In this document: positions 1 through 5,706 of the stretch, piece after piece | Layout of the letters: each line of letters starts with the position of its first letter | Numbering within the stretch: the first letter of the stretch is position 1 | Source of the DNA: Planctomycetota bacterium | Lineage (GTDB): Bacteria; Planctomycetota; B143-G9 | Assembly: GCA_003644275.1 (NCBI GenBank) | Contig: QNBY01000064.1 | Coordinates: 1 to 6,583 of the forward strand | Reading direction: 5' to 3' | Length of the DNA stretch: 6,583 bases | The notes under the pieces: model-generated | The model's input: the letters and a program-made list of their open reading frames with translations, nothing else | Databases searched by the model: none | Told to the model about the DNA's origin: nothing | Position numbers and translations under genes: made by a program

Positions 1-532
1 CGACCTCCTTCTTCATGCCCAGGGCGCGCGTGACTATGTGCCTGTATATGCTCGTCCGGGCCTCCTCGACGGATATGAGGTTGGCCTTGAGTTGCTCGTT
101 GACCAGGGAATGGTCCTGCGTGAGGGGATGGAGCACGCCGTCCCGCAGGAGGTACACCCGGCTGTCCCCCACGTGGGCGATGGCCGCCGAGTCCCCGCAG
201 AACACGAACGCCGCGATCGTCGTCCCCATGCGGGACGCCTTCACCGCAGCGCCGCCCTTCTCGAATATGGAGTCGTTGGCCTCGCGTATCGCGGAATCCA
301 GCACTCCGCACAGTTCCTCCCCCGAGGAACAGGCGCCCGCGCCGAACGCCGCGAGGACGCGGTCGCGGATTATCTTCACCGCCAGCGCGCTCGCCACCTC
401 GCCGGAGGCGTGGCCCCCCATTCCGTCCGCGACTACGGCGAGCCCTTCCTCCGCGCTGCAGTAGTAACTGTCTTCGTTGCCGGCGCGCTTCAGTCCGACG
501 TCCGAGTGGCCGTATGCTTCGAGCCGGATCAC
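1..532 (-). CDS. PP2C-family Ser/Thr protein phosphatase, partial (C-terminus beyond the window)
   Basis: Cytoplasmic metal-dependent phosphatase of the bacterial PP2C (Stp/PrpC-like) type, which removes phosphate from Ser/Thr, usually opposing Hanks-type kinases. 177 codons are present; such proteins are usually about 240 residues, so the last quarter is missing. Visible PP2C motifs in order: GLKRAGNEDS (13-22, with the metal-site Glu-Asp), VVADGMGGHASGE (33-45, the second metal aspartate and GMGGH), a GTTIAA segment (103-108), HVGDSRVYLLRDG (120-132) and LTQDHS (137-142). The later SDG and GxxDN motifs would lie past the edge. No signal peptide or membrane segment is seen in this part. The start is GTG; there is no in-frame ATG upstream before the conserved 'EAYGHSDVG' opening. 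It follows the HEAT-repeat gene on the same strand after 58 nt containing two hairpins. The partner kinase is not in the window. Family assignment is very secure; the substrate is unknown. Confidence 0.96.
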   Translation of the reverse strand, partial: MIRLEAYGHSDVGLKRAGNEDSYYCSAEEGLAVVADGMGGHASGEVASALAVKIIRDRVLAAFGAGACSSGEELCGVLDSAIREANDSIFEKGGAAVKASRMGTTIAAFVFCGDSAAIAHVGDSRVYLLRDGVLHPLTQDHSLVNEQLKANLISVEEARTSIYRHIVTRALGMKKEV

Positions 533-535
533 GCA

Positions 536-540
536 CCTCC
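536..540 (-). promoter_or_regulatory. Ribosome binding site of the phosphatase gene, unusually close to GTG start
   Basis: On the minus strand GGAGG is followed by only three bases (TGC) before the GTG at 532-530, shorter than the usual 5-9. No other in-frame start fits: the next Met is inside the catalytic GMGGH motif. A short spacer plus GTG suggests modest translation. Confidence 0.6.
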
Positions 541-547
541 AATGAAA

Positions 548-571
548 CGGGCGGATGTCCCCATCCGCCCG
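548..571 (-). terminator. Perfect 10-bp hairpin, weak terminator or attenuator
   Basis: Arms at 548-557 and 562-571 (CGGGCGGATG / CATCCGCCCG) pair perfectly around a TCCC loop (GGGA on the minus strand). Read on the minus strand, the stem is followed by TTTCATT, a short and interrupted U tract, and then at once by the phosphatase ribosome binding site. It lies 19 nt after the HEAT gene stop. This fits an inefficient intrinsic terminator that lets some transcripts through. The poor U tract keeps confidence moderate. Confidence 0.55.
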
Positions 572-575
572 GCGC

Positions 576-589
576 AGCCGCAAGCGGCT
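576..589 (-). other. Second small hairpin just after the HEAT gene stop codon
   Basis: AGCCGC (576-581) and GCGGCT (584-589) are perfect inverted repeats around AA, effectively a four-base loop closed by a GC-rich stem. It starts one base after the stop codon of the HEAT-repeat gene and sits 4 bases from the larger hairpin. It may protect the 3' end of the HEAT mRNA or add to pausing; no U tract follows it directly. Confidence 0.4.
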
Positions 590-590
590 C

Positions 591-1865
591 CTATCGAATT
601 ATCTCGTTCACCTCGAAGGTATCCTTGTTCTCCGCCCACCACTGCTTCCACTTGTCTATGGCTTCCTTCCGCTTCCGGGCGAGACGCTCCTTCGCCTCCT
701 CGTATTTCTCCAGGGTGTCTATCGGGTTGTCGGGAGACTCGTCGAGAATGTCGTAGGGCTGGAAGCCGAAATTCTTGAGCGTCCGCCGCCGCAGCGCCTC
801 CACGATGACGTTCAGCACAAGGGGAACTTCCTCGTCGAGGTGGGCGATCAGCGCGTCCACCGCCGACTTGTCGCCGATGCGGCCCAGCGACGCCGCCGCG
901 GCCATGCGCACCTCGGCGCTCTTGTCGTCCAGCGCCCTTATGAGGGCGGCCATCACCTTCGGAGCGGCTTCTTTCGCCTTCGTGGTCCAGACGTTGCCCA
1001 GCGCGTAACCCGCCGCCGTGCGCACTCCCTCCTCCGGGTCGGAAAGAAGCGCTATCTCCTTGTCCGCCAGCGTGTTCACCACCCCGAGGTTGGGGCTCGC
1101 CTTGAAGCCCTTGAACTTCCCTTCCTCGTCCTCCTCCGGAAGGATGTACATGGTGGAGAGCGAGAGGTAGAACCCGCCCGCTATCGCCGCCGACCGCCGC
1201 ACGACGGGCGACTTGTCGGAGAACAGCGGCATGAGCGCGTTGCATATCGTCCCCTGCTGCTCCACGGTGACGGTGGTGGAGATCCCGCCCAGCGCCTTCG
1301 CCGCGTCCGCCCGGACCTTCCAGTACGGGTCCTTCAGAAGGCCGAGTATGTCCTCCCACAGGTCCGCCGGGTTCAGGTCCACGAGCACCTCGACCGCCAG
1401 CGAGCGCACCGAGTCGTCCTTCACCTTCACCTTCTCGCGCAGGTAGTCCACCACGTCCATGAGGGCGGCGTCGTTGTCGGCGTGCGCCAGCAGCCTGAGC
1501 CCTTCCTGCGCCATGAACCGCACGTACTGGGACTCGTCCGCCAGAAGCGCGCCTATCGCCGGTATCGCCTCCGGATCGCCTATCCGCCCCAGCACGATGC
1601 AGATGTTCGCCCGGATGTTCTCGTTCTCGCACTTGCGAACGTACCGGAGGAGGATGGGCACGGCGTCCGACCCTATCTCCACGAGCTTGTCGATCGCCTT
1701 CACCTGCGCCTCGCGATAGTTTCCGAGGTCCTCGATGAGAAGGCGGATCTCGGTCCGTTTCGCTATGGGCATGTTCTTCTCGGTTTCCGTCAGCGTCTCG
1801 GCCCGCGCGGAAAGCGCCCCCGAGAGAACGACCACGAACGCCACGACGGCGAGCAGCTTTTTCAT
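591..1865 (-). CDS. Exported HEAT-repeat protein
   Basis: 424 residues. Residues 1-22 form a signal peptide (MKK, a hydrophobic stretch, then A-R-A before Glu23), so the protein is probably periplasmic or surface-exposed. No lipobox Cys is seen. The mature part is a series of HEAT-like helix pairs: about 50-75, 83-111 (ending in LGRIGDPEAIPAI), 112-127, 150-163, 173-195 (LLKDPYWKVRADAAKALG), 214-230, 272-291 (LLSDPEEGVRTAAGYALG), 302-330 (ALDDKSAEVRMAAAASLGRIG) and 334-360. Repeats show the family 'D-x-x-x-x-VR-x-x-A-x-x-LG' pattern. A 40-residue insertion (about 235-270) with an acidic PEEDEEG stretch breaks the array. The C-terminus (385-412) is a charged helix ending in WKQWW plus a short tail. 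HEAT arrays bind proteins; no catalytic motif is visible and no partner is identified. The ATG has AGGAGG seven bases upstream. It is divergent from the solenoid gene and shares a control region with it. Confidence 0.92.
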   Translation of the reverse strand: MKKLLAVVAFVVVLSGALSARAETLTETEKNMPIAKRTEIRLLIEDLGNYREAQVKAIDKLVEIGSDAVPILLRYVRKCENENIRANICIVLGRIGDPEAIPAIGALLADESQYVRFMAQEGLRLLAHADNDAALMDVVDYLREKVKVKDDSVRSLAVEVLVDLNPADLWEDILGLLKDPYWKVRADAAKALGGISTTVTVEQQGTICNALMPLFSDKSPVVRRSAAIAGGFYLSLSTMYILPEEDEEGKFKGFKASPNLGVVNTLADKEIALLSDPEEGVRTAAGYALGNVWTTKAKEAAPKVMAALIRALDDKSAEVRMAAAASLGRIGDKSAVDALIAHLDEEVPLVLNVIVEALRRRTLKNFGFQPYDILDESPDNPIDTLEKYEEAKERLARKRKEAIDKWKQWWAENKDTFEVNEIIR

Positions 1866-1903
1866 TGCCTTCCTCCTGCGTGCGAAGTAAGCTTGAAACG
1901 GCT

Positions 1904-1931
1904 TTTATAGCAGAATAACACGGACAGTCAA
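1904..1931 (-). promoter_or_regulatory. Sigma70-like promoter for the HEAT-repeat gene
   Basis: On the minus strand, TTGACT (1931-1926) is a near-consensus -35 and TATAAA (1909-1904) a near-consensus -10, with a 16-bp spacer. Transcription would start near 1897, leaving a leader of about 30 nt that contains the AGGAGG site of the HEAT gene. These AT-rich elements stand out in GC-rich DNA. Confidence 0.65.
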
Positions 1932-1939
1932 GCATTTTT

Positions 1940-1968
1940 TCGACCTTTGCCCGCGAAAGGCGTACAAT
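1940..1968 (+). promoter_or_regulatory. Sigma70-like promoter for the solenoid gene
   Basis: TACAAT (1963-1968) is a good -10. TCGACC (1940-1945), 17 bp upstream, matches four of six -35 positions. The start would be near 1975, about 35 nt before the ATG at 2010. It lies back to back with the HEAT-gene promoter, so a regulator bound here could affect both. Confidence 0.5.
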
Positions 1969-2009
1969 TTTCCCCTGCAGGCCCTCTCAGAACGCGAAAG
2001 GGGGTTCCC

Positions 2010-3998
2010 ATGAAGGTCCGCGTTTCCCTCCTCGTCCTCCTGCTGGCGGCGCTCTTCTCCTCCCCTCTCATCGCCCCGGCGGAGACCGTCCCTCTCTCCT
2101 CCTTCCTCGACAAACTCTTCATGGACAACGGCCTGAAGAAAGGCTGGGACGGCTTCATAAAATACTTCCACGACGGCTTTTACGACAAGGAAGTGGCCGA
2201 TCCCTGCGAATTCGTGCGCTCCCTCGCCGACGACCCCGCCTCCGCCCTGCCGGCGGCGGCCGGAATGGCCGACTCCCTCGTCGGCGCAAAGGAGACGCAC
2301 GAGCTGCTCGACATACTCGACGCCGCGGCCGCCGTGTGGGGCCTCGGCGAGCCCCGCGGCCTCCCCTCCCCGCCCCTGCCGGACGACCCCCTCAAGATGA
2401 TAGACTCCATCTACGAGGCCGTCGAGCTCGCGGGAGCGGACGCCGTAGCCGCCGTCGCCGACGCTCTCTTCAAGAACGACCGCTTCACCACCTACAACAA
2501 GCTCGGCACCACCATATACCGCCTGATGGACAGCGTCTTCCTGAATCGGCCCCCGAGCCGCAAACTCTGCAAGTCCCTCTCCAAGACCAAGGCGCAGATA
2601 TGGATAGACGTCCTCACCGTGCTGCGCAACTCGCCCAAGATAGACCGCAAGATACTGTGGGAGGCCATGCGCTCGCTCGCCTACCTGTCCGAGCCCGCCA
2701 ACTTGACCAGGATCGAGAAGGTCCTCGCCTCCGCCAAGTGGGAGAAGCCCGAAAAGCTCGACGGCGTGGAGGGCTCCGTCCTGTTCTTCCGCAAGTACAG
2801 CGCGGGCCGGGTGATAATAGGCGGCCGCGGCAAGACCGTTTACAAGAAGCCCGCCGCCCTGATAATCGACCTCGGCGGCAACGACGTTTACGAGTTCGCC
2901 GCCTCCTCCCAGGACAACGTGCCCGCCTCGGTGGTGATAGACTTCCGCGGCGCCGACAAGTACGTCTCCAAGCGCTTCGAGGGCCGCACCGTGGGCGGCA
3001 TGCTCGGCCTGTCGCTCCTCATCGACCGCGAGGGCGCCGACCTCTACTCCGCCCCCCGCATGGGAATGGCCGCGGCCTTCTACGGCATCTCCGTCCTCAT
3101 AGACGAGAAGGGCAACGACCGCTACATGGGCGGCGACTTCTGCTGCGGCGCGGCCATGTACGGCATGGGGATACTCGTGGACCGCGAGGGCGACGACCTC
3201 TACCAGACGGGTATGCTCTCCCTCGGCTTCGGCGGCCCCATGGGCGTGGGCATACTGCTCGACCGCAAGGGCAAGGACCGCTACAAGTCCGTCGGCGTCG
3301 GCAAGAACCCCAAGGACCTGGACACCTTCTCCCAGGGCGTGGGCTTCGGCTTCCATCCCCTCACCCCCGACGGGGGCAAGGGCTCCATCGCCGCCTACGG
3401 GGGCGTGGGCCTGCTCGTGGACGCGGCCGGCAACGATTCCTACCAGAGCGGCGCGTATTCCCAGGGAGTGTCCTTCCACTTCGGCTTCGGCGCACTCGTC
3501 GAGATGGAGGGCAACGACCTCTACACCGCGGGCTCCTACTCGCAGGGCTCGGGCTGGTGCGGCGGCTTCGGCATATTGCTCGACCGCAAGGGCAACGACA
3601 AGTACCTCAGCAACGGCCGGTACTCCCAGGGCAGCGCCTACGACGCCGCCTTCGCCCTGCTCATGGACGAGGCGGGGCGGGACTCCTACAACGGCGTCGC
3701 CTGCTGCCAGGCCTGCTGCGCCCACAACGGCATAGCGCTGCTCTTCGACCTGGACGGCCCCGACGCCTACAAGACCAGCGAGTTCGGCCAGGGCGAGGTG
3801 GGAGCCGAGGGCGAGCACTGGGAGGAAAACTGGCCCTCCATCGCCGTGCTAGCGGACTTCGGCCCCGCCCGCAACGCCTTCAACGGCCTGCTGCGCGAGG
3901 ACAAGAAGCCGTCGAGGTCCGACTTCGCCTTCTTCCTCCCCCTCTCCCTCACCTTCAGCGAGGCGATGAAGACCTCCCTCGAGACGCCGGAGAGGTGA
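2010..3998 (+). CDS. Exported protein with alpha-helical N-domain and ~11 GND-Y beta-solenoid repeats
   Basis: 662 residues; I do not recognise a named family. Residues 1-24 are a signal peptide (A-P-A before Glu25). About 26-270 is predominantly helical with no motif I can name, and contains a Pro-rich linker (LPSPPLPDD). From residue 282 to about 616 runs an array of ~27-residue repeats, each opening with four or five hydrophobic residues and D-x-x-G-(N/A/D)-D-x-Y and, in the later copies, closing with S-Q-G then G-(F/I)-G. The alternation of hydrophobic strand, Gly-Asp turn and Tyr suggests one beta-solenoid coil per repeat. Cys clusters sit at 378-379 and 565-570. The ORF could open upstream at 1947, but that would put 21 non-hydrophobic residues before the signal peptide and begin upstream of the likely transcription start; the ATG at 2010 has AAAGGGGG five bases before it. 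No catalytic residues can be assigned; adhesion, matrix or metal-binding roles are guesses. Confidence 0.9.
   Translation: MKVRVSLLVLLLAALFSSPLIAPAETVPLSSFLDKLFMDNGLKKGWDGFIKYFHDGFYDKEVADPCEFVRSLADDPASALPAAAGMADSLVGAKETHELLDILDAAAAVWGLGEPRGLPSPPLPDDPLKMIDSIYEAVELAGADAVAAVADALFKNDRFTTYNKLGTTIYRLMDSVFLNRPPSRKLCKSLSKTKAQIWIDVLTVLRNSPKIDRKILWEAMRSLAYLSEPANLTRIEKVLASAKWEKPEKLDGVEGSVLFFRKYSAGRVIIGGRGKTVYKKPAALIIDLGGNDVYEFAASSQDNVPASVVIDFRGADKYVSKRFEGRTVGGMLGLSLLIDREGADLYSAPRMGMAAAFYGISVLIDEKGNDRYMGGDFCCGAAMYGMGILVDREGDDLYQTGMLSLGFGGPMGVGILLDRKGKDRYKSVGVGKNPKDLDTFSQGVGFGFHPLTPDGGKGSIAAYGGVGLLVDAAGNDSYQSGAYSQGVSFHFGFGALVEMEGNDLYTAGSYSQGSGWCGGFGILLDRKGNDKYLSNGRYSQGSAYDAAFALLMDEAGRDSYNGVACCQACCAHNGIALLFDLDGPDAYKTSEFGQGEVGAEGEHWEENWPSIAVLADFGPARNAFNGLLREDKKPSRSDFAFFLPLSLTFSEAMKTSLETPER
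2853..3857 (+). repeat. Array of ~27-residue GND-Y protein repeats within the solenoid gene
   Basis: The anchor acidic residue of each repeat lies at protein positions 287, 311, 339, 365, 391, 418, 471, 498, 525, 553 and 580, with a decayed last copy at 616. Spacings are 24, 28, 26, 26, 27, 53, 27, 27, 28, 27 and 36. The 53 step is one enlarged repeat with extra loops. Core examples: VLIDEKGNDRY, LLVDAAGNDSY, ILLDRKGNDKY. The S-Q-G element is clear in copies at 418, 471, 498 and 525. Repeats have diverged at the DNA level, so this is an old protein-level array rather than a recent tandem duplication. Confidence 0.85.
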
Positions 3999-4053
3999 AC
4001 GCAGCGAAAACCCTCCCCGCCGCGGTCTAATATAAGGAAGACGGAGGTGCGTC

Positions 4054-4953
4054 ATGAAGGTGGCGGTGCGTTCCGCGGCGTTCGTTCTCGTTTCGGCCTT
4101 AGCGCTCGTCCTCGCCGCAGGCGGCCCGGCCGCAGGCGACGTCGTTTACTACCGCGACGGGGGCTCGCAGGAAGGCAAGGTGGTGAGGCTCACCGACACC
4201 GAGGTGTGGCTCGAGGTGGCGCTCGCCACCGGCAAGGCGCTGGTCAAGATCCCCCGCGACAACGTGGTCCGCATCGAGCGCGGCGAGACCACCGCCGAGA
4301 AGCTCGAGCGCTGGTATCGCGAGCGCCTCGCCCGCATGGACGCCTCCGACCCCGCCGCGTGGTACCGCCTCGGCGAGTGGTGCTCCCGCTGGCCCCTCCT
4401 GCGAAAGAAGGCGCGCGAGGCTTTCGAGCGCGCCGTATCGCTGGACCCCGACTACGCCCCCGCCCACCTGAAGCTCGGCCACGTGAAGTACCTGGGAGTG
4501 TGGATGACCTACGACGAGATGATGCGCGCCAGGGGCTACGTGAAGTACAAGGGCGAGTGGATGACCGTGGAGGGCCGCACCGCGCTCGTCCTGAAGGAGA
4601 AGGAGCTGGAGCTGCTCCGCGAGAAGCGGCGTTTCGAGGAAGCGCAGGCGCGGCGCCTCGAGGCGGAGCGGGCGCTCGCCGAGGCCCGCAAGGCTCCTCC
4701 CTCCCTCCCGAGCGCGGCCGCTTCCGCCGCCCCGTCGGTGGTGATCGTCCGCGAGCGCGTGCTGTCGCCCCTCTGGTGGGACTGCCTCTCTCCGCCCGTC
4801 GTCATACGGGGCCGCGGCTGCCCGCCTCCCTACTACATCCGCTATCCGTATCGCCGCTGGTACCGCGGTCCGGCGCGGTGTTCGGGCATCAGCGTGTCCT
4901 ATTCCCGCAGGACATCCCACTCGTCCCTGCGGGTGGGATTCTTCTTCCGCTGA
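4054..4953 (+). CDS. Exported protein: SH3/LSm-like domain, TPR, coiled coil, Tyr/Arg-rich tail
   Basis: 299 residues. Residues 1-28 are a signal peptide. Residues 29-77 form a small beta domain of the type 'D-x-V-Y-Y-R-D-G ... G-K-V-V ... V-x-L-E ... I-P-x-D-x-V-x-x-I-E', which resembles SH3/LSm-like barrels common at the N-terminus of planctomycete secreted proteins. About 101-146 is one TPR-like unit (AWYRLGEWC ... AFERAVSLDPDYAPAHLKLG). Residues 144-152 and 163-171 are a tandem repeat of V-K-Y-x-G-x-W-M-T, period 19. About 176-213 is a charged coiled-coil helix. The rest is an Ala/Pro/Ser linker followed by an aromatic and Arg-rich tail (257-271) with three Cys at 244, 256 and 276. The ATG has GGAGG six bases upstream. 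It lies 55 nt after the solenoid gene and 66 nt before rex. Likely an envelope scaffold or wall-associated protein; no enzyme motif is visible. Confidence 0.88.
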   Translation: MKVAVRSAAFVLVSALALVLAAGGPAAGDVVYYRDGGSQEGKVVRLTDTEVWLEVALATGKALVKIPRDNVVRIERGETTAEKLERWYRERLARMDASDPAAWYRLGEWCSRWPLLRKKAREAFERAVSLDPDYAPAHLKLGHVKYLGVWMTYDEMMRARGYVKYKGEWMTVEGRTALVLKEKELELLREKRRFEEAQARRLEAERALAEARKAPPSLPSAAASAAPSVVIVRERVLSPLWWDCLSPPVVIRGRGCPPPYYIRYPYRRWYRGPARCSGISVSYSRRTSHSSLRVGFFFR

Positions 4954-5009
4954 CTCCCGCATTCCGAAAACGAGACCGAATTCAGGAAAAAACGTCTCAT
5001 TGTCGGGAG
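4954..5009 (+). other. Possible nested stem-loop in the rex leader that covers its ribosome binding site
   Basis: CTCCCG (4954-4959) pairs with CGGGAG (5004-5009), which contains the rex Shine-Dalgarno bases. Inside it, GAGAC (4972-4976) pairs with GTCTC (4994-4998). The outer stem starts directly after the stop codon of the preceding gene. The stems are short (6 and 5 bp) with sizeable internal loops, so this could be chance. Confidence 0.3.
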
Positions 5010-5019
5010 CAAAATAAAT

Positions 5020-5676
5020 ATGATATCAGACATGGGCCAGGCCGGCAACACCATCCCCAAACCCACTCTCCGGCGTCTCCCCAGGTACTACTTCTTCTTG
5101 AAGAACCTGCAGAAGCAGGGGCAGGTGTACGTGTCGAGCAACGAGATAGCGGACGAGCTGGGCGTGGAGAACACCCTCGTGCGCAAGGACCTGTCCCTCA
5201 CCGGTTTCTCCGGCAAGCCGAAGGTGGGCTACACCATAAGCCTGCTGCTCGCCCACATCGAGGACATCCTGGGCCTGAAGAACACCAAGCAGGCCGTCAT
5301 AGTCGGGATGGGCAATCTCGGCCGCGCGCTCGCCGGTTACCCGGGATTCAGGGAGTTCGGCCTGGAGATCGTCGCCGCTTTCGACCGCGACCCCAAAAAA
5401 GTCGGTAACGTCATCGGGAACATCACGGTAGAACATGTTGAAGGGCTCTCCGAGCGGGTGCAGGAGCTTGGCGTCCACCTCGGCATCATAACCGTCCCCG
5501 CCGGTGAGGCTCAGAAGGTCTGCGACATGCTCGTGGAGGGCGGAGTAATGGCCGTCTGGAACTTCGCCCCGGTGCACCTCAGGCTGCCCGAGCATGTCAT
5601 CATCCAGAACGAGAACCTCGCGGCCCGCCTCTCGCGGCTGTCGCACCAGATAATGAGTTTGGTCTACGAGAAGTAG
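5020..5676 (+). CDS. rex: Redox-sensing transcriptional repressor Rex
   Basis: 218 residues, the normal length for Rex. Rex is a cytoplasmic dimer that senses the NADH/NAD+ ratio: it represses fermentative and respiratory genes when NADH is low and leaves DNA when NADH binds. The N-terminal winged helix spans about 14-85 (LRRLPRYYFFLKNL, VSSNEIADELGV, VRKDLSLTGFSGKPKVGY). The Rossmann domain begins at 92 with VIVGMGNLGRALAGY (G-x-G-x-x-G, 96-101), then AAFDRDPKKVG (119-129), in which Asp122 ends the second strand as expected for NAD(H) ribose binding. ITVPAGEAQ (157-165), VWNFAPV (179-185) and the C-terminal dimer helix NLAARLSRLSHQI (199-211) are all present. No truncation or missing key residue is seen. 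The ATG at 5020 has GGGAG ten bases upstream; a second Met at 5032 is possible. I see no match to the usual Rex operator (TTGTGAA-N4-TTCACAA) upstream, so autoregulation is not supported. Neighbours are not classic Rex targets. Confidence 0.98.
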   Translation: MISDMGQAGNTIPKPTLRRLPRYYFFLKNLQKQGQVYVSSNEIADELGVENTLVRKDLSLTGFSGKPKVGYTISLLLAHIEDILGLKNTKQAVIVGMGNLGRALAGYPGFREFGLEIVAAFDRDPKKVGNVIGNITVEHVEGLSERVQELGVHLGIITVPAGEAQKVCDMLVEGGVMAVWNFAPVHLRLPEHVIIQNENLAARLSRLSHQIMSLVYEK

Positions 5677-5706
5677 TCGCCCGTGGAGTTTCAGAAGGGA
5701 GGAAAC

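Noticed and set aside
555..1910. Long plus-strand open frame opposite the HEAT gene
   Set aside because: Its Arg/His/Leu/Val-rich low-complexity translation is typical of an antisense shadow; the minus-strand product has a signal peptide, HEAT pattern, promoter and ribosome binding site.
1947..2009. Upstream start that would lengthen the solenoid protein by 21 residues
   Set aside because: It begins upstream of the -10 element, lacks a ribosome binding site and would place a charged extension before the signal peptide.
1905..3818. Very long open frame on the minus strand opposite the solenoid gene
   Set aside because: GC-rich codon bias removes stops from the antisense frame. The translation is Val/Gly/His/Glu-rich with no domain, has no ribosome binding site, and mirrors the repeats of the plus-strand gene.
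2853..3857. Classical RTX calcium-binding nonapeptide repeats
   Set aside because: The G-N-D triplets are similar, but the G-G-x-G-x-D-x-U-x nine-residue period is absent; the unit here is ~27 residues with a different core, and the protein has an N-terminal signal peptide, unlike type I-secreted RTX proteins.
4028..4036. AT-rich TAATATAAG as a promoter -10 before the TPR gene
   Set aside because: It resembles a -10, but I find no acceptable -35 at 16-18 bp upstream and the gap to the previous gene is only 55 nt.
4999..5015. Possible Rex operator (ATTGTCGGGAGCAAAAT) before rex
   Set aside because: Only the outer TTG/CAA bases match; spacing and inner bases do not fit the 18-bp TTGTGAA-N4-TTCACAA pattern.
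4047..5408. 453-codon plus-strand frame overlapping the TPR gene and rex
   Set aside because: It is out of frame with both recognisable proteins and gives an Arg-rich translation without domains.
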